Assembly: GCA_036186865.1 (NCBI GenBank)
Contig: AP025055.1
Span: 27,535,534-27,599,533, forward strand
Origin: Eustoma russellianum
Taxonomy: Eukaryota; Streptophyta; Magnoliopsida; Gentianales; Gentianaceae
Reading direction: 5' to 3'
Length of the DNA stretch: 64,000 bases
Shown here: one piece after another, positions 59,021-64,000 of the stretch
How positions within the stretch are numbered: position 1 is the first letter of the stretch
How the letters are laid out: every line of letters begins with the position of its first letter
Program-made: the position numbers and the translations under genes
Notes under the pieces: model-generated
Told to the model about the DNA's origin: nothing
The model's input: only the letters and a program-made list of their open reading frames with translations
Databases searched by the model: none

Positions 59021-60236
59021 TGGGGTAAGAATATAGGGAACTTATCTTGTTCCGCTGAGACCTGCTCAGCCTCCCAGACCTGCTGGGGTAAGAATATAGG
59101 GAACTTATCTTGTTCCGCTGAGACCTGCTCAGCCTCCCAGACCTGCTGGGGTAAGAATATAGGGAACTTGTCTTGTTCCGCTGAGACCTGCTCAGCCTCC
59201 CAAACCTGCTGGGGTAAGAATATAGGGAACTTATCTTGTTCCGCTGAGACCTGCTCAGCCTCCCAGACCTGCTGGGGTAAGAATGATGTTGAGACCTGCT
59301 CAACCTTCTCAGTCCTGCTGAGGTGAAAATATAGGGAACTTATCTTGTTCCGCTGAGACCTGCTCAGCCTCCCAGACCTGCTGGGGTAAGAATGATGTTG
59401 AGGCCTGCTCAACCTTCTCAGTCCTGCTGAGGTGAAAATATAGGGAACTTATCTTGTTCCGCTGAGGCCTGCTCAGCCTCCCAGACCTGCTGGGGTAAGA
59501 ATGATGTTGAAACCTGCTCAACCTTCTCAGTCCTGCTGAGGTGAAAATATAAGGAACTTATCTTGTTCCGCTGAGACCTGCTCAACCTTCTCAGTCCTGC
59601 TGAGGTGAAAATATAGGGAACTTATCTTGTTCCGCTGAGACCTGCTCAGCCTCCCAGACCTGCTGGGGTAAGAATATAGGGAACTTGTCTTGTTCCGCTG
59701 AGACCTGCTCAGCCTCCCAGACCTGCTGGGGTAAGAATGATGTTGAGACCTGCTCAACCTTCTCAGTCCTGCTGAGGTGAAAATATAGGGAACTTATCTT
59801 GTTCCGCTGAGACCTGCTCAGCCTCCCAGACCTGCTGGGGTAAGAATGATGTTGAGACCTGCTCAACCTTCCAGACCTGCTGGGTAAGATATATCGGGAA
59901 ACCTGTCCCATCCTGCTGAGACTTGCTCAGCCTTCCAGACCTGCTGGGTAAAGATGATGTTGAGACCTGCTCAACCTTCCAGACCTGCTGGGTAAGATAT
60001 ATCGGGAAACCTGTCCCATCCTGCTGAGACCTGCTCAGCCTTCCAGACCTGCTGGGTAAAGATGATGTTGAGACCTGCTCAACCTTCCAGACCTGCTGGG
60101 TAAGATATATCGGGAAACCTGTCCCATCCTACTGAGACCTGCTCAGCCTTCCAGACCTGCTGGGTAAAATATATCGGGAAACCTGTCCCATCCTGCTGAG
60201 ACCTGCTCAGCCTTCCAGACCTGCTGGGTAAAATAT
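59021..60236. repeat. Tandem repeat array of element H (63-bp and 108-bp periods)
   Basis: It starts with four 63-bp units (gacctgctcagcctcccag ... ggggtaagaatataggg), passes into mixed units in which a 54-bp variant with cctgctcaaccttctcag alternates with the 63-bp form, and ends with a 108-bp compound period (59881, 59989, 60097) containing gatatatcgggaaacctg. All variants share CAGACCTGCTGGG. The units are multiples of three, so long minus-strand frames are open (SRSGRLSRSQRNKISSLY and VWEAEQVSAEQDKFPIFL in two frames). I do not regard these as genes. Confidence 0.93.
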
Positions 60237-60462
60237 ATATGCCCCCACTTTCGTTTGTAGGTGGTAGATAGGCATAAATTATTGCTCCATGCACCATAAG
60301 GTGACTTAACTATCCTGGCTGAATGCCATATAAGAATGTCCACTTAAATATAAGAGACTGATCCCTTGATAACATAAGGCCGGGCCAGGGGATTCTGGAT
60401 GAAGACAAGAAGAAACGAACCGTGATTCGATTGAATCAGGGTCCACGGTCATTAGATTATCC
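60237..60462. other. Spacer between the tandem array and gag of element H
   Basis: Unique sequence between the array and the gag stop. No motif was recognised. Confidence 0.6.
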
Positions 60463-61317
60463 TTATATGCTCAGAAATCCGTGTCCCCCCTCATCGAAAT
60501 CCGAATCTGTATCACCTGGAAAACCCTTGTGATATCCGGGTTTACAACTCTCCTCTGGAGGGGGTTTACCAAAGTCTAGCCTGTTGTGAAGCCTAGACCT
60601 GAGATTATAGAAACGCTGCAGGTGACCCAGCTCAATAAGATGCCCAATCTCTTGCTCGAGCTGTCTACAATCTTCTGTATCATGACCAATATCATGATGA
60701 TAGAGACAGTACAGTTGATGGTTTCTTTTACGGATTGGTCCAGCGAGGGGCTGGGGTTCTTTTGCCAGAGATTTTTTCCTCATATAGGAAATGATATGAG
60801 CTTTAGAAGTCAGCAGGGAATTCCTTTCCTCTCCTCGGCCTCCTAACCGAATCTTGACAGAACACCTTTCCTGCAATGGCGCCTTTCCTTTATTGTTAAC
60901 TTTTTTGCCATGTTTAAATGGCAAGGAGGCTTTCTGAGTACACTTTAAGCCCTGGTGGCTAGACTTTTGTTTCGGCCGTCTCGCCTCGGCCATAAACTCG
61001 GCTCGACGCCTGGGGAAATAACCAGGCCAAGTGGGAGAATACTCCAGATGTTCCAGTGGGTGAGAATTACCGGAACGGGATCCACTGGATTTTGCTGTAG
61101 AGGCCTTCCCCTTCATCTCCCTCACTACAGCTTAGAAGACCTCTGGGTTTTGAGCCACATAGCGAATGGCTCGCCTGTGCTCTTCATATGTAAAAGCTAT
61201 GGGAGTTGAAGATTCACCCGGCTCTGTAGAGCATTGATCAGTTTGTTGTTGAGAAGATTTTTGACTCCTCCTAGATGACATGGGTTGTTTGGTCCCTTGA
61301 CTATTTCTGTTACTCAT
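60463..61317 (-). pseudogene. Gag-like ORF of element H with one in-frame stop
   Basis: A single frame of 285 codons beginning MSNRNSQGTKQPMSSRRSQK at 61317 and interrupted only by TAA at 61132-61134 (PEVF-stop-AVVREM). It contains AEARRPKQKSSHQGLK, basic and Ser/Lys-rich segments, and near the C-terminus LYCLYHHDIGHDTEDCRQLE followed by IGHLIELGHLQRFY. That block matches the nucleocapsid-proximal Y-C-x-H-H-x-x-x-H-x-T-E-D-C motif of gypsy gag proteins of the Tat/Athila type. The capsid domain usually preceding it is absent, so it is a shortened gag. The TAA may be recent. Confidence 0.8.
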
Positions 61318-61420
61318 CTTTCTCTCGATAGCTTCCTAAGATGATTAGAAAGGTTCCTGATCAATCGTTAGAGAAACTTTGAGTAGATGTTTTCTGGGTT
61401 AAGGGACTTAGGGAAGCCCT

Positions 61421-61435
61421 CCTTCTAGCGCCAAA
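61421..61435 (-). other. Primer-binding site of element H
   Basis: On the minus strand, after the LTR end CTTCATCA, the sequence is TTTGGCGCTAGAAGG. TGGCGC-type sites are used by many gypsy and LARD elements; the exact tRNA was not determined. Copia elements in this window use TGGTATCA instead. Confidence 0.8.
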
Positions 61436-62373
61436 TGATGAAGTCGGATCTTCACCAAGGGTCTAGATGACCTCAATTCAGCTCCGTCAGTTGTCGTAAA
61501 GAATTTGTCAACTGGAATTGAAAATGTGTAGCTGGAATAGCGTCAAATATCCTGCACAATTAAGCACAGGTCAGAGGTCCCGGGGGGTTGGTCCCAGGAA
61601 AAACCCTCCGACGCTCAAGTCAGTTTGGGCCATATCTCATTGAGTTTATGATGTAAAAGGGTGAGTTAGGATTTTCTCACAGTGTTTGCCGAGGAGCAGG
61701 GTGTATGTGTATGTTGTAAAGTCTGGTCCCTTCCTTTGTCTTGGTCTCCTTACCTTTATAGATCTTTTTCCCAATCTAAAACTCTGATGATAGCTTGGAG
61801 AAGATGCTTTGTTTAGGGCAGAGAGCCTAAGGCATAATAGGTCTGCTGATGTGATCAATAGGTCGACTGATGTGATCAATAGGCCGGCCTGGTTGATGTA
61901 ACTGATAGACCGGCTGTTGTGACCTTGGCGTGTTCAGGAAGACCAAACAGCTGTAGTCGATATATTGGAGAAGTATCTCCGTTTGAGGGTCCCACGAAGT
62001 ATTATCGTAATGGGTTCATTTTACTGTGGTACACAGCTGTCTTCTGCTGAAGTGCATGACCTGCTGTGGTACACAGCTGAACCTTGCCGAAGTGCGTGAC
62101 TTGGCCTTTCCGAAATGCATGACTAAGCATTGCCTAAATGAGGTAATCCGAAGTGCAGCATTTGAACATATACTGAAGTTAATGCCGAGATGAAAACCTT
62201 AATAGATTCTTCGATGTTATAAGGGTGTCGTGTTCCCCTACTGAGGTGCTGCTGAGGCCGGACAGCCATTCTTAAGCACTGACCTGCTGAACTGCAGTAC
62301 TTTGTATACTAGGCTATTAGGATTAAACCGTTGACTGCTATTGACTAACTGACGATCCGGTCATGGTTTATCA
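61436..62373 (-). repeat. 5' LTR of element H
   Basis: The 938-bp partner of 56799-57737. It starts TGATGAAGTCGG and ends GGTTTATCA. Only scattered substitutions are visible by eye. Confidence 0.94.
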
Positions 62374-62947
62374 AGGTTCCCACTCGGATGGAAGGCTTCG
62401 CAAGGCTTTTTGTACCTTTTCCTGCATAGTAAAGGATTTGCCAAGAGACTCAAGAGAATTGTAAATGTTAGTCAAGCGAAGATCCATATCAACGATAGAT
62501 TTATTAGGCAATAATTTAAATGACTCGAGTGTGGACATAAGCATGTTGATCTTGGACTCTTTTATTTGACTAGTGTCTTCGTGTTTCATTTCAAGTATTC
62601 TCCACATGTCTTGAGCACTAGAACAATTTGAGACATAGCTAGACTCACTTTTACTTAATCCATTTAAAAGTAAGTGCATAGCCCTAGCCGTTCATGCTTA
62701 GTCTCTTTTTATCATCACTGGTATACTCTTGTCTAGGCTTAACGACCTCTAGTGTGACTCCATCTACAGTGGGTAACTTTGATGGAACAAAAGGACCATC
62801 TTCTATAATTGACCAAAGATGAATATCAATTGTCATAAGAAAAAGCTTCATTCTTAATTTCCATTGAATGAAAGACTCACCGTCAAAGAGAGGAGGCATT
62901 TGACTCGACATACCTTCTTGTTCGGTTTTGACATTTGTGGTTTCCAT
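62374..62947 (-). pseudogene. Copia D gag, N-terminal part
   Basis: I choose the ATG at 62947 (METTNVKTEQEGMSSQMPPL), as it stands after the PBS and begins a typical copia gag: FDGESFIQWKLRMKLFL, LWSIIEDGPFVPSKLP. A one-base insertion at about 62686 gives a stop after RLSMNG; the next frame continues MHLLLNGLSKSESSYVSNCS, AQDMWRILEMKHEDTSQIKE and QKALRSLPSEWEP up to the H insertion. The following part is at 56798. Confidence 0.87.
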
Positions 62948-62989
62948 CTCACTTAGATCGTTGGATCCTTTTGATGTGAGTGTTCCTGC

Positions 62990-63003
62990 GCTGTGATACC
63001 ACT
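62990..63003 (-). other. Primer-binding site of copia D
   Basis: On the minus strand, AGTGGTATCACAGC follows the LTR end GATCCTACA. It equals the initiator-Met complement with one change (C for G) in the TGGTATCAGAG core. Confidence 0.85.
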
Positions 63004-64000
63004 TGTAGGATCTGCAAGGCACCACTAGAAGGGGGGTTGAATAGTGGGTGCGCAAATTGTGGTTTTTAAAATTGTTTTAAACCAAAAATCCAACTTCTGA
63101 AAACAGTTTCTGTTTTCAGGAACAGTTTTGAAATGTTTTGCAAACTAGGTTACAGGTCTTCCAAAATTCTGAAATTTGGAGAGAACTTATCCTCAGATGT
63201 TTTGAGTACCTCCTAAAAATTTCAGATTAAAATTCAACCTCTAACCCCTTGAAAATTTGTTGGTAGTCAGATTGCGCAAATCTGTCAGAAACGGTAGACT
63301 GATTTGAAAAATTAATTCCTATTTGTACGTAACTCCAAATGCTCTGAAAATTTAAAGACTAACCCCTTATTAGTTGTATTTAAATGGGTTGAAACAGTTT
63401 TGAAAAATTCTTTTTGGAAGTTAGTCAAATACGATCAAATTCTCAACCTTTGCAAGCCTGAAAATCAGACTGCACTAGTCTTAGAACTTTGGACGTTTGG
63501 ATGACTTATACTTGTCCAAAAGGGTTGAAACTTGTGCCAAATTATCCTTAAGACGTGTGGATATGATTCTGAAAAGTTTCGTAATTTTTAAAATTCGTTT
63601 ACTATTTTTACAAACGTGATCAAAAACAATAAACAGTGTTGAAACTGAGAGTAAGTGCTGAAAGTAAATGACACCAAGAATTTTATACTGGTTCGGTTAT
63701 AAACAACCTACTCCAGTCTTCGAGGACACCTTCCTCGGCTAGCACTAATCACTAAACACAAAATAACACCTCACCACAAGGTTGATGGAGTTACACACCA
63801 ACTCCAACCCTTTACAAACCTTGTATGTGAATACAATTGTCACGAACACCACCACCTTGCAAGTGCAAGATTGATCATACCTTGATCAATCTTTTACAAT
63901 GATAAAGAATATGTGGTGGACTATATGAAGCATATTCAAGTATATGAATGTAAGTACAATAGGATTTTAGAGAGAAGAAAGAAAGAGAGTGTAGAAGAGA
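63004..64000 (-). repeat. 5' LTR of copia D (partial, continues beyond the window)
   Basis: It begins TGTAGGATCTGC (plus view) and aligns with 49147-50145, with occasional substitutions. Only the U5/R side is inside the window. Confidence 0.93.

Larger units (their letters stand above)
56799..62373 (-). mobile_element. Element H: non-autonomous gypsy-type LTR element (gag-only)
   Basis: Two LTRs (939 and 938 bp), a PBS starting TGGCGCTAGAAGG, a polypurine tract CTGGGGGCAAA, a single gag-like ORF and a 1.2-kb tandem array; no protease, integrase or reverse transcriptase. The total is 5.6 kb. Flanks AGGGT (56794-56798) and AGGTT (62374-62378) form a 5-bp TSD with one mismatch. Removing H restores the gag frame of D. 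It fits the class called TR-GAG or LARD-like elements; mobilisation must depend on an autonomous gypsy relative, not visible here. Confidence 0.92.
49147..64000 (-). mobile_element. Copia element D (right end outside window), interrupted by H
   Basis: A minus-strand copia with 3' LTR 49147-52159, pol and gag 52357-56798 and 62374-62947, a PBS at 62990-63003, and a 5' LTR running from 63004 past the window end. The left flank AGATC (49142-49146) is the predicted TSD. Gag has a coiled-coil part and a zinc knuckle of the SIRE type, and the LTR is about 3 kb. F and S belong to the same family. The gag gene is split by H. Confidence 0.93.

Noticed and set aside
59021..60236. CRISPR-like or protein-coding repeat array
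   Set aside because: Units are contiguous tandem copies without unique spacers, in a plant retroelement. The open minus-strand frames arise from repeat length being divisible by three and exist in two frames at once, so coding is unlikely.

Overview
The window is plant nuclear DNA, probably from a eudicot with a repeat-rich genome. Almost all of it is LTR retrotransposon sequence, much of it nested, and no intact host gene is visible. The evidence is Ty1/copia and Ty3/gypsy gag-pol with plant-type motifs, LTRs of 0.9-3.4 kb, primer-binding sites matching initiator tRNA-Met, polypurine tracts next to the LTRs, and 5-bp target-site duplications (TSDs). I name the elements A to H and S. I did not identify the species.

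Layout. 1-8463: copia A (minus strand; 3' LTR cut by the window edge, 5' LTR 7086-8463). 8464-9615: the only stretch I could not assign to a retroelement. 9616-17008: S, a truncated LTR of the D/F family, split by copia B (10326-15426, TSD GTTTT). 17209-49146: copia C, a relative of A on the minus strand, split by gypsy G (20145-44213, TSD CATAT). G contains copia E (plus strand, 22389-31087, TSD GCTTT) inside its 3' LTR, and F, a 5'-truncated copia (32247-36112), at the end of its integrase gene. 49147-64000: copia D (minus, continuing past the window), inserted in the gag of C and itself split by H (56799-62373), a non-autonomous gypsy-type element carrying only a gag-like ORF and a large tandem array. 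The order of insertion can be read directly: C, then G, then E and F; C, then D, then H; S, then B.

How the genes relate. Every gag-pol here is broken by stops, frameshifts, deletions or insertions, so none can move by itself. The most interesting system is in A and C. Both carry an extra sense ORF of about 450 codons between pol and the 3' LTR. It resembles the domain family called putative plant transposon protein. A short array of palindrome-like units (core CGCCTA-nnn-TAGGCG next to TTCGAA) lies both in the LTR U3 and again just upstream of this ORF. This suggests a second, U3-like promoter for the accessory gene, or a binding-site array that its product recognises. B and the D/F/S family have different sequences but also carry family-specific palindromic repeats in their U3 regions.
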